Below, one piece after another: positions 17,967 to 25,695 of a stretch of 55,566 bases of DNA (positions within the stretch are counted from its first letter, which is position 1; every line of letters begins with the position of its first letter). Made by a program: the position numbers and the translations under genes. Below the pieces are notes generated by a model. It had not been told where the DNA came from, made no database searches, and worked only from the letters and a program-made list of their open reading frames with translations. Origin of the DNA: Clostridiales bacterium (GTDB lineage: Bacteria > Bacillota > Clostridia > Peptostreptococcales > Anaerovoracaceae); NCBI GenBank assembly GCA_015058215.1, contig SVCU01000013.1, forward strand, positions 1 to 55,566. The letters are read 5' to 3'.

Positions 17967-17994
17967 AAAACGATACATAAAGGACACAAAAGAA

Positions 17995-18420
17995 ATGAAC
18001 GAAACGAAAAAAGAACTGGTGCGGACGCTGAAGTTCGTGCTGTTTTCCGCCAGCGCCGGCATCATCCAGGTGGCCAGCTTCACCCTCATGGAGGAAGTGC
18101 TCCACTGGACTCACTGGGTCTCGTATCTGGTATCTCTGGTGCTGTCCGTTCTGTGGAACTTCACCCTGAACCGGAAATTCACCTTTAAATCCGCAAACAA
18201 TGTACCTGTGGCCATGCTGAAGGTGGCGGCATTCTACCTGGTGTTCACACCCCTTTCCACCTGGTGGACGGCGGTGCTCACCGATGAGAGCGTGGGCTGG
18301 AACGAATATCTGGTGCTGGCCCTGACCATGCTGACCAATTTCGTGACGGAGTATCTGTACGACCGCTTCGTGGTGTTCGGAAAGAGCATCGATACGGCGG
18401 TGGAAAAGAAAGAAAAATAA
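17995..18420 (+). CDS. GtrA-like membrane protein
   Basis: 141 residues with four predicted helices, matching the GtrA/DPMS family: KFVLFSASAGIIQ in helix 1, SVLWNFTLNRKFTF (the conserved NF-x-NR-x-FTF motif) after helix 2, and NFVTEYLYDRFVVF at the C-terminus. Family members help move or assemble lipid-linked sugars for surface glycosylation. No partner glycosyltransferase is adjacent. AAGGA is upstream. It is a single gene closed by a terminator. Confidence 0.85.
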   Translation: MNETKKELVRTLKFVLFSASAGIIQVASFTLMEEVLHWTHWVSYLVSLVLSVLWNFTLNRKFTFKSANNVPVAMLKVAAFYLVFTPLSTWWTAVLTDESVGWNEYLVLALTMLTNFVTEYLYDRFVVFGKSIDTAVEKKEK

Positions 18421-18430
18421 ATGGGATTGA

Positions 18431-18466
18431 AAAAGGGCTTCCGCCGCATGGCGGAAGCCCTTTTTT
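18431..18466. terminator. bidirectional terminator between gtrA-like and hydrolase genes
   Basis: AAGGGCTTCCGCC and GGCGGAAGCCCTT flank GCAT with A- and T-tracts at either side. Confidence 0.85.
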
Positions 18467-18469
18467 CGC

Positions 18470-19420
18470 TCAGTAGTTCAGTTCCTGTGCAAACTCCGTG
18501 ATGGCCCGCCGGTAAGCGGCAGGGTCCAGAAGGTAGCTGAGACCGTGGTCTGCACCGGGAACGGTCAGCAGCTTTTTGGGAGCCTTGCAGGCTGCATAGT
18601 TTTCGCGGCTCATGGAACAGGGAACAAAGCCGTCTGCCTCACCGTGAATGAACAGCACGGGGACCCTGCACTTTGCCACCGCTTCCACCGGCGGCAGTTC
18701 CTCCAGGTTGAAGCCGCCGAAGAGGCGTGCTCCCAGCTTCACGAAGGGGTAAGCCAGGAAGGGAGGAAGCTTCATATCCTCCCGGATCACCTTGCAGATG
18801 ATCGCTTTGGCAGAACTGTAGCCGCAGTCGGCAATGACACCGATCACGTTTTTCGGCAGGGGGTTCCCGGCGGCCATCAGCACCGTGGCCGCACCCATGG
18901 AAATGCCGCAGAGAATGATTTTACAGTCCGGACCGAAATGCCCGATCATAAAGTCTACCCAGGCCAGACAGTCCTTGCTTTCCTTCACGCCGAAGGTGAT
19001 CACATGGCCTTCGCTTTTGCCGCTGGTGCGCTGATCGACGACCAGCACGTTGCGGCCCAGGGAGAAGGTACGCTGCACGCCGCCGCAGAGGTCCCGCTCG
19101 GCGGTGCCCCGGTAGCCGTGAAACATGAGCTCAATGGGGGCCTTCGGGTCACATTCATAGTATTTGCCGTGCAGCTTCAGCCCGTCGAAGGAGGTGATCT
19201 CCAGCTCTTCGCAGGGCAGGGCGCGGGCTTCTTTCATCCACGCCACCATCTGCTCCCGGAAGGGCTCATAGCATTCCCCTTCGGGGATGGGGTATTCTTC
19301 TTTGTGTTTCGGTTCTTTCCGCGGGGCGTAGAAGGCCATGCGGTAGCAAAGGTAAGCGATCAGGAGCACCAGAAGCACCAGAATGGCAGCGGCACTCAAA
19401 AAAATCCAAAAGGGATTCAT
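18470..19420 (-). CDS. membrane-anchored alpha/beta hydrolase
   Basis: 316 residues. An N-terminal hydrophobic helix (about 4-25) is followed by an alpha/beta-hydrolase domain with the nucleophile elbow CGISMGAATV and the late histidine in PGADHGLSYL. The sequence MFHGYRGTAERD supplies the oxyanion region. It resembles the Bacillus YqkD/BEM46-like group, of uncertain substrate. The start at 19420 is preferred over an ATG three codons upstream because it lies nine bases after AGGAG. It is divergent from the acyltransferase gene. Confidence 0.78.
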   Translation of the reverse strand: MNPFWIFLSAAAILVLLVLLIAYLCYRMAFYAPRKEPKHKEEYPIPEGECYEPFREQMVAWMKEARALPCEELEITSFDGLKLHGKYYECDPKAPIELMFHGYRGTAERDLCGGVQRTFSLGRNVLVVDQRTSGKSEGHVITFGVKESKDCLAWVDFMIGHFGPDCKIILCGISMGAATVLMAAGNPLPKNVIGVIADCGYSSAKAIICKVIREDMKLPPFLAYPFVKLGARLFGGFNLEELPPVEAVAKCRVPVLFIHGEADGFVPCSMSRENYAACKAPKKLLTVPGADHGLSYLLDPAAYRRAITEFAQELNY

Positions 19421-19540
19421 CAATATCATCTCCTGGGCTTATTATACAGCTGTAAGAATTGCATTGCAAGGCGGCTTCGTGCGCGGAATTTCTTGCTTTT
19501 TCGACAGCGTACGGGTACACTGGAAAAAAGGAGGTAATCC

Positions 19541-20812
19541 ATGAATATTGATGTCAATTATAAAAACAAAAAGCGATACGATCTGGCCCATTATCCCATC
19601 CGGCAGCCGCTGATCATCGCCTGGCTCATCGCCCTGGTCTGCAAGATCGCGCTGATCGGCAAGAAGTACAAGGTGGAAAAGATCAACATGGAAGGCCTGA
19701 AGCCGCCTTATATCATGCTCAGCAATCATATGTATTTCATCGATTTTATGCTGGCGGCTCTGGGGACCTTCCCGCACCGGGTCAACAACGTGGTCACCAT
19801 CGACGGCTATTACCGCCGCCCCTGGCTCATGGAGCTGATCGGCGCCATCGGGACCCGCAAGTTCACCCGGGATCTTCATCTGGTGAAATCCATCAATAAG
19901 GTGCTGCAGCGGGGCGATATCCTTTCCATGTATCCGGAAGCTCGCTATTCTCCCTGCGGCACCAATTCCTACCTGCCCGAATCCCTGGGCAAGCTGATCC
20001 GCATGAACAAGGTGCCCGTTGTGGCTGTGGTCCATCACGGCAACCATCTGAACAGCCCCTTCTGGAATTTCCGCAAGAAGAGAAAGTCCGTCCACTGGAC
20101 CACCATGACCCAGATCCTCACCGCCGAGCAGGTGAAATCCATGACGGTGGATGAAATCAACGCCGCAGTGAAGGAAGCCCTGACCTACGACGATTATAAG
20201 TACCAGAAGGAGCACGGCATCCGCATCACCGAGCCCTACCGGGCAGAGGGCCTGCACAAGGTGCTTTACCAGTGCCCCCATTGCAAAACGGAATCCAAAA
20301 TGGCCTCCAAGGGTACGGAAATCTTCTGCACCGAATGCGGAAAACGCTGGAACCTCAACGAGGACGGCACTCTTACCGCCCTTTCCGGCGAAACGGAATT
20401 CAGCCACGTACCCGACTGGTTCGAATGGGAACGGACCCAGGTGCGGGAACAGGTGCAGAACGGGACCTATTCCTTCAGCGACGAGGTGGAAGTGTACTCT
20501 CTGCCCCGCTGCTGGAAGTTTGAGGAACTGGGCAAGGCCAAACTGACCCACGACCCCGTCAACGGTTTCGTGCTGGACGGCCATTACAACGGCGCGGACT
20601 ATCACATCCAGCGGATCCCGCTGCAGACCAACAGCCTGCACATCGAATACGATTACTGCTACATCAAACCCTTCGACTGCGTGGATATTTCCACGGAGAA
20701 CGATTCCTTCTACTGCTACCCGACGAAGGAAAACGTGGTGACCAAACTGGCCTTCGCCACGGAAGAAATCTATCAAATGAATCTTGTGAGAACTGGGAAG
20801 GGTAAGGCGTAA
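19541..20812 (+). CDS. PlsC-like acyltransferase with C-terminal zinc ribbon
   Basis: 423 residues. The N-terminal part holds a helix (about 24-40) and a glycerophosphate acyltransferase domain: the HxxxxD motif is SNHMYFIDF and the later block is MYPEARYSP. Around residues 246-270 a four-cysteine zinc ribbon (CPHC and CTEC) follows, then about 150 residues of unrecognised sequence. The expected reaction is acyl transfer to lysophosphatidate or a similar lipid, but it is much longer than a plain PlsC (about 200-250) and the added module suggests a different acceptor or regulation. AGGAGG precedes the ATG. Confidence 0.75.
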   Translation: MNIDVNYKNKKRYDLAHYPIRQPLIIAWLIALVCKIALIGKKYKVEKINMEGLKPPYIMLSNHMYFIDFMLAALGTFPHRVNNVVTIDGYYRRPWLMELIGAIGTRKFTRDLHLVKSINKVLQRGDILSMYPEARYSPCGTNSYLPESLGKLIRMNKVPVVAVVHHGNHLNSPFWNFRKKRKSVHWTTMTQILTAEQVKSMTVDEINAAVKEALTYDDYKYQKEHGIRITEPYRAEGLHKVLYQCPHCKTESKMASKGTEIFCTECGKRWNLNEDGTLTALSGETEFSHVPDWFEWERTQVREQVQNGTYSFSDEVEVYSLPRCWKFEELGKAKLTHDPVNGFVLDGHYNGADYHIQRIPLQTNSLHIEYDYCYIKPFDCVDISTENDSFYCYPTKENVVTKLAFATEEIYQMNLVRTGKGKA

Positions 20813-20826
20813 GCCTTACCCCTTTT
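20798..20826 (+). terminator. hairpin at the end of the acyltransferase gene
   Basis: GGTAAGGC-GTAA-GCCTTACC overlaps the stop codon and runs into CCTTTT. It is a plausible weak terminator, or it may only attenuate the downstream gene. Confidence 0.5.
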
Positions 20827-20857
20827 CCCGGCCGAAATCAAAAGGGGACCCATCATC

Positions 20858-21592
20858 ATGCACGCACTCTTCGGAACCAAACATCTCATCCTGATCGCCT
20901 TGTCTTTCCTGGCAGCTGCCCTGCTGTTTCTGCTGACCCGTAAATGGAAGTTCAGCACCGTCTGCAAGAATATGTTCTACCTGGGCATCGTATCGGAATT
21001 CATCAAGGTGGTCTATTACATCACTGCCAACGAAGAAACCTATGGGGGCGTTCTGCCCAAATCGGACCTGCCCTTTCACCTCTGCTCCATCCAGATCCTG
21101 TTCTTTGCGGTGATCAATTTCACCTCCAATGAAAAGATCAAGCGGGTACTGTACAGCTTCATGCTGCCCAGCTGTCTGTTCGGCGGCATCGCTGCCATCC
21201 TCATCGCCACGGACTCCTCCCGCAACGGGCTCTGGATCCTGACCCTGCAGTACTTCGCCTACCATGCCGCCCTGATCGTTTTCTCCCTGCATCTCTTCAC
21301 ATCCAAAGAGCTGCGGCTGAACGTGAAGGATTATTTCAACTGCCTGAAATTCCTGGTGGCGGTGTTCTTCTTCGCCGTCTATATCAACGGCATGCTGTAC
21401 GACGGCACCCGGGAACTGAATTTCATGTACGTGGTCTCTCCGCCTCAGCCCGGACTGCCCTATCTGAACGAAGACAAGGGCTGGCTGGTCTACATGATCC
21501 GCTATGCGGTGCTGGTGGTGGTCTGCGTCACCTTGTGCTACCTGAAGCCCATTTGGAAGGCCATAAAAGAAAAGAAAGCCGCCCGCTCGTAG
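20858..21592 (+). CDS. YwaF/TIGR02206-like integral membrane protein
   Basis: A 244-residue protein with about six to seven hydrophobic segments. The motif LPFHLCSIQ after the second segment and the late SPPQPGLPYL region match the YwaF (TIGR02206) family of unknown function. No enzymatic residues are recognised. It starts 45 bases after the acyltransferase stop and may be partly cotranscribed with it. A GC-rich hairpin terminator follows. Confidence 0.75.
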   Translation: MHALFGTKHLILIALSFLAAALLFLLTRKWKFSTVCKNMFYLGIVSEFIKVVYYITANEETYGGVLPKSDLPFHLCSIQILFFAVINFTSNEKIKRVLYSFMLPSCLFGGIAAILIATDSSRNGLWILTLQYFAYHAALIVFSLHLFTSKELRLNVKDYFNCLKFLVAVFFFAVYINGMLYDGTRELNFMYVVSPPQPGLPYLNEDKGWLVYMIRYAVLVVVCVTLCYLKPIWKAIKEKKAARS

Positions 21593-21606
21593 AGTTGGCG
21601 GCTTTT
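21575..21606 (+). terminator. terminator after the YwaF-like gene
   Basis: AAAGCCGCC and GGCGGCTTTT arms with a 13-nt loop overlap the gene end. Confidence 0.75.
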
Positions 21607-21650
21607 GCCGAAGTTTTTCCGTTTTTTTGGAAAAAGGGCGAAAAATCCTA

Positions 21651-21679
21651 TTGACAAAAGCCGGAAACAGGATTATGTT
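21651..21679 (+). promoter_or_regulatory. promoter for the glycine-riboswitch transcript
   Basis: A consensus TTGACA box (21651-21656) is separated by 17 bases from TATGTT (21674-21679), about 60 bases before the aptamer. Confidence 0.75.
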
Positions 21680-21689
21680 TAAGGGGCAA

Positions 21690-21893
21690 ATTACCCGTTG
21701 AACCTCTCGGAATGCAAGCAGACCGAAAGGGAAGGGGACTCTGGAGAAGCTCATTCAATTGAGTGCCGAAGGTGCAAGGCCTGCAAAGGCCGAATCTCTC
21801 AGGCAAAAGGATAGAGTACAAAAATTGCTTTCCAAAGCTATTTTAGAATCTTTTCTTTTTCAGAGTTGCTGTAGATTTGCAGCAGCTTTTTTT
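21690..21893 (+). promoter_or_regulatory. glycine riboswitch with terminator platform
   Basis: The conserved glycine aptamer is at about 21739-21817: CTCTGGAGAA, then GTGCCGAAGGTGCAA, and AATCTCTCAGGCAAAAGGA followed by AGAG to close P1. The segment before it (about 21690-21738) contains CCGAAAGGG but not a full first aptamer, so this looks like a singlet or one-and-a-half aptamer rather than the classic tandem. A hairpin GTTGCTG/CAGCAGC with eight T (21864-21893) is the likely expression platform. It controls the AGCS symporter gene directly downstream. Confidence 0.9.
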
Positions 21894-21919
21894 ATTTCAT
21901 TTTTCGAGGAGGTTTCATT

Positions 21920-23356
21920 ATGGAACAGTTTCTGGCCAATCTGCTGGAGGTAGTGAAGACCATCAACAGCTACACCGCAGACTATGTGCTGATCGTCCTG
22001 CTGATCGGCACCGGTATTTTCTTCACCATCAAGACCCGCTTTGTGCAGATCCGCTGCTTCGGCGAAGGGATGCGCAATGTGTTCGGTAAGTTCTCCCTGA
22101 AGGGCGGCGACCACGGCGGCAGCATGAGCTCCTTCCAGGCTCTGGCATCTGCCGTTGCAGCCCAGGTCGGTACCGGCAACATCGTCGGTGCCTGCGGCGC
22201 CATCCTCACCGGCGGCCCCGGTGCCATCTTCTGGATGTGGATCATCGCCTTCTTCGGCATGGCCACCAACTACGCGGAAGCCGTTCTGGCACAGAAAACC
22301 CGCGAGGAAGACGCTGACGGCAATGTGGCGGGCGGTCCCGTTTACTACATCAAGAAGGCATTCAATAACGGCTTCGGCAAGTTCCTGGCAGGCTTCTTCG
22401 CAGTCGCCATCGTTCTGGCTCTGGGCTTCATGGGCTGCATGGTACAGTCCAACTCCATCAGCGAATCCATGCAGACCGCTCTGAACATCCCCGGCTGGGT
22501 CGTAGGTCTGGTCGTTGCTGCCGTATCCGCTGTGGTATTCATCGGCGGCGTTAAGAGACTGGCTGCAGTCAACGAAAAACTGGTTCCCATTATGGCTCTG
22601 CTGTACCTGGTGGGCGGCATCGTTATCCTGATCTGCCGTATCCAGTACGTACCCGAAACCATCGGTATGATCTTCAAATATGCATTCATGCCCCAGGCCA
22701 TCATCGGCGGCGGCATCGGTTCCGCACTGAAGACCGCTCTGAGCCAGGGCGCAAAGAGAGGCCTCTTCTCCAACGAAGCCGGTATGGGTTCCACCCCCCA
22801 TGCCCATGCGCTGGCCAAGGTTGAAAAGCCCCATGACCAGGGTGTTGTAGCCATGATCGGCGTATTCATCGATACCTTCGTGGTTCTGACCATGACTGCA
22901 CTGATCGTTATTTCCACCCTGTACGCCGGCAACGGTCCTCTGATGGAAGGCGCAGCCGAAGGCATCAGCAAGAGCAACATGGTACAGCTGGCCTTCTCCA
23001 ACGTATTTGCAACCTTCATGGGGAATGATCTGGGCGCAAAGGTGGGTGCCATTTTCGTAGCCATCTGCCTGCTGTTCTTCGCTTTCTCCACCATCCTCAG
23101 CTGGAACCTGTTCGGTAAGATCAACTTCCAGTACCTGTTCGGCAAGAAGGCTGTGATCGTATACTCCGTGATCGCCATCGTCTTCATCTTCCTGGGCTCC
23201 CTGCTGTCCAACGATCTGGTCTGGGAACTGACCGACATGTTCAACTACCTGATGGTCATCCCCAATGCCATCGCTCTGCTGGCTCTCAACAAACTGGTCA
23301 AGGACGAAGCCATCGAAGGCGAACGTCTGAACAAGCTGAGCAAGAAGAACAAGTAA
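21920..23356 (+). CDS. sodium:alanine/glycine symporter (AGCS family)
   Basis: A 478-residue transporter with about 10-11 helices that couples Na+ to uptake or export of glycine/alanine. Family motifs include TRFVQIRCF, the Gly-rich GTGNIVGACGAIL stretch, FWMWIIAFFGMATNYAEAVLA read in parts, and SNEAGMGSTPHAHA. Ribosome site GAGGAGG. The glycine riboswitch in its leader indicates glycine as the physiological signal and probable substrate. Strong codon bias. A terminator follows, so it is a single-gene unit. Confidence 0.94.
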   Translation: MEQFLANLLEVVKTINSYTADYVLIVLLIGTGIFFTIKTRFVQIRCFGEGMRNVFGKFSLKGGDHGGSMSSFQALASAVAAQVGTGNIVGACGAILTGGPGAIFWMWIIAFFGMATNYAEAVLAQKTREEDADGNVAGGPVYYIKKAFNNGFGKFLAGFFAVAIVLALGFMGCMVQSNSISESMQTALNIPGWVVGLVVAAVSAVVFIGGVKRLAAVNEKLVPIMALLYLVGGIVILICRIQYVPETIGMIFKYAFMPQAIIGGGIGSALKTALSQGAKRGLFSNEAGMGSTPHAHALAKVEKPHDQGVVAMIGVFIDTFVVLTMTALIVISTLYAGNGPLMEGAAEGISKSNMVQLAFSNVFATFMGNDLGAKVGAIFVAICLLFFAFSTILSWNLFGKINFQYLFGKKAVIVYSVIAIVFIFLGSLLSNDLVWELTDMFNYLMVIPNAIALLALNKLVKDEAIEGERLNKLSKKNK

Positions 23357-23400
23357 GCATTCCCTGCACCCGCAGGTTTCCTTTTCTCATAAGCACCGTA

Positions 23401-23437
23401 AAAACCGGCGGCTGCCTTCGGGCGGCGGCCGGTTTTT
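23401..23437 (+). terminator. terminator after the AGCS symporter gene
   Basis: AAAACCGGC and GGCCGGTTTTT arms surround a GC-rich inner hairpin. Confidence 0.8.
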
Positions 23438-23521
23438 CTGTGTGTTGAAAGAAGGAGAGGGCTATTGTATAATAAACAAAAGGCCTGCTGTGGGATGCGA
23501 GAACTGTTCAGGAGGGAAAGA

Positions 23522-24259
23522 ATGAAAGAGATCATTCGGGAAAACATTCGTGCCCCGTACAGCCTGCACGATATGAACATCATTGCGTTCGAGGCAGAGG
23601 GGGATCATCTGACTCTGCGGACCCAGTCCGGCATGTGCAAGACCACGCGGCCCTACGGCCAGCCCCAGGGGCATGTGGAGTTTTCCGGTGTCCAGTGGGA
23701 TTTTAGCTGGGTCTATTTGCTGGATCATGCGGGGAATGCCGGAACCTTTACCGGAGAAAAAATGGAACTGCAGGAATTCATCCGGCGGTTCGGGACCTTC
23801 GGATTCTGCGTTATGGACGAAGCCTACGGCTACAATTCCACCAAATACAGCGGCTACCTGACCGCGAACCGGCGGTTTTACGAATGCATGGTGGAGATCT
23901 ACCATGAGGAAGATATGATCTTCGTGGATGAAACGGAATACAGTGGTATGGCGGAGGTGATCCTGAGCCACGACAGCGAAGCGGTGCTTTACTCGGTGCC
24001 GGCGGAGGTGGCCGGAGATCTGGAACGGTACTGTCTGGAATTTGCAGGCTCCTGGGTCTGGAACGGTCCGGAAAACTATAAATTCCTGAAACCGACCCGC
24101 AGCGGACAGTTGGGTGCCCGGTTCGGAGCGGAGGATTTCATCGATTATCTGAACCGCTGGGAATTCCCGGACCGTCCTTCCGGGAAAGTGCGGGGGCTGG
24201 GCTGCTGGGATTACGAGATCCCTGAAGAATACAAAGACCGGCCGCAGTTCAATTTCTGA
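23522..24259 (+). CDS. hypothetical protein, family not recognised
   Basis: 245 residues, soluble, rich in aromatic and acidic residues (many Tyr, Phe, Trp, Glu). I see no known catalytic motif, signal peptide or membrane helix. The N-terminal half (1-145) includes LTLRTQSGMCKTTRPYG and VQWDFSWVYLLDHAG. The C-terminal half contains FAGSWVWNGPENYKFLKP and ends in a charged, Pro-rich tail. AGGAGGG precedes the ATG. It lies between the symporter terminator and an acetyltransferase gene 58 bases downstream. Coding character (G+C-rich third positions) supports a real gene. Confidence 0.7.
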   Translation: MKEIIRENIRAPYSLHDMNIIAFEAEGDHLTLRTQSGMCKTTRPYGQPQGHVEFSGVQWDFSWVYLLDHAGNAGTFTGEKMELQEFIRRFGTFGFCVMDEAYGYNSTKYSGYLTANRRFYECMVEIYHEEDMIFVDETEYSGMAEVILSHDSEAVLYSVPAEVAGDLERYCLEFAGSWVWNGPENYKFLKPTRSGQLGARFGAEDFIDYLNRWEFPDRPSGKVRGLGCWDYEIPEEYKDRPQFNF

Positions 24260-24317
24260 CGGACTTTTTTGGCCCGCCGTGCTATACTATAATCAACCAC
24301 GCTTTTAGGAGATTCTC

Positions 24318-24866
24318 ATGAAAAAACTGAAGAAACTCATCGGATATTTGTTTTATCACCTGTTTGCGGGGAACCTGCCCCACTACGGCCTTGGACGCAG
24401 CTGGAAGCTGAGCAAAAAACTGCGGGCCTTCTGCGGGAAGCTGATGTTTGACCGCTGCGGCAAAGACCTGGATCTGGGCCGCCGCGTGTCCCTTTCCACC
24501 CGCATCGAGATCGGGGATCGGTCCGGCATCGGCGACCGTTCCTGGATCCACGGCAAAGTGATCATCGGGGACGATGTGATGATGGGGCCGGAATGCGTGA
24601 TGCTGACCGCCAATCACAATATGGCTCGTACGGACATTCCCATGAACCGCCAGGGGGATGGGGAAGAGAAGCCGGTCCGCATCGGGAATGACGTCTGGCT
24701 GGGCGCCAGGGTCATCGTGCTCCCCGGTGTGACCATCGGCGACGGTGCCGTGATCGGTGCCGGCTCCGTGGTGACCAAAGATGTGCCGCCGTACTGCGTG
24801 GCGGCGGGGAATCCGGCGCGGGTAATCCGTGACCGCCGGGCGGCCGAGAAAAAGACCGAGAACTAA
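24318..24866 (+). CDS. hexapeptide-repeat acetyltransferase
   Basis: A 182-residue left-handed beta-helix acyltransferase of the maltose/galactoside O-acetyltransferase group. Hexapeptide repeats run from about residue 55 to 165 (for example [19 protein letters not shown] and [18 protein letters not shown]). The catalytic His is probably in the TANHNMART segment, and the end [15 protein letters not shown] is diagnostic. It would transfer acetyl from acetyl-CoA to a sugar hydroxyl. AGGAG precedes the ATG. The acceptor is unknown. Confidence 0.85.
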   Translation: MKKLKKLIGYLFYHLFAGNLPHYGLGRSWKLSKKLRAFCGKLMFDRCGKDLDLGRRVSLSTRIEIGDRSGIGDRSWIHGKVIIGDDVMMGPECVMLTANHNMARTDIPMNRQGDGEEKPVRIGNDVWLGARVIVLPGVTIGDGAVIGAGSVVTKDVPPYCVAAGNPARVIRDRRAAEKKTEN

Positions 24867-24948
24867 AATTGCTAAGAACGCAGACCGCAAGGAAGCGAGC
24901 TAATAAAAAGGAAACCGCATAGAGCACATAAATGGAGGGGACAACACA

Positions 24949-25584
24949 ATGGAAACAAAGAAGATGAAGATCACGTGGCACGGCCATTCCTGTTTTCTGG
25001 TAGAAGCGGAAGAATACCGCATCGTGCTGGATCCCTTTGAGGAAGTGCCCGGCTACCGCACGCCGGATCTCACCGCAGAGGAAGCTCTGCCCAGCCACGG
25101 ACATAGCGACCACAACCACCTGCTGGCGGTAAAGGTTCCCCTGATGCTGAAGCATTCTCCCTTCACCGTGAAGAAGGAGGCCTGCTGGCACGACCCGGAA
25201 CAGGGCGCGCTGCGAGGCCCCAACACCATTCATATTCTGGAAGCCTGCGGCCTGCGGGCAGTGCATCTGGGGGATCTGGGCGAAGATCTTTCCGAAGAAC
25301 GGATCCGGGCTCTTGGCCCCTGTGACGTGCTGATGACTCCTGTGGGCGGATTCTATACCATCGACGGCGTGCAGGCAGCGCGATTGGTGAAGATCCTGCA
25401 GCCCCGCGTGGTGATCCCCATGCATTACCGGAACGGGGAACTGGGCTTCCCGGTCATCAGCGAAGTAACACCCTTCCTGGAAGCTTTGGAAGGGGAAGGC
25501 TGGCCCGTCAAAAAATATGAAACCAATTGTCTGGAACTGACGGCTGAAACCGAACGACAGATCGCTCTGCTGAAGTATTTATAG
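24949..25584 (+). CDS. MBL-fold metal-dependent hydrolase
   Basis: A 211-residue UlaG/YtkL-like metallo-beta-lactamase-fold protein: WHGHSCFLVE near the N-terminus, the metal motif SHGHSDHNH (residues about 49-57), the buried Asp/Gly strand VLMTPVGGFYTID, and the terminal PMHYRNG histidine. It probably binds two divalent metals and hydrolyses a phosphodiester or lactone-type substrate. GGAGGGG lies eight bases before the chosen start; an internal Met at codon 6 is an alternative. A single gene 82 bases after the acetyltransferase. Confidence 0.82.
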   Translation: METKKMKITWHGHSCFLVEAEEYRIVLDPFEEVPGYRTPDLTAEEALPSHGHSDHNHLLAVKVPLMLKHSPFTVKKEACWHDPEQGALRGPNTIHILEACGLRAVHLGDLGEDLSEERIRALGPCDVLMTPVGGFYTIDGVQAARLVKILQPRVVIPMHYRNGELGFPVISEVTPFLEALEGEGWPVKKYETNCLELTAETERQIALLKYL

Positions 25585-25662
25585 GTTGCGGGAGCCGGTA
25601 AAAAGGCCGGTGAAGAAGCGAGAAGAGCAGACGGTGCAGAACAGCGAAGAAACAGAACAGGC

Positions 25663-25681
25663 GGCCCTGCGGGCCGCCCGG
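25663..25681. repeat. GC-rich palindrome before murB
   Basis: GGCGGCC-CTGCG-GGCCGCC, a 7-bp perfect stem 15 bases before the murB start. Its CCCTGCGGG core also occurs in the tandem hairpin inside uvrC. It could affect murB translation. Confidence 0.5.
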
Positions 25682-25695
25682 AACGGAGATACACT

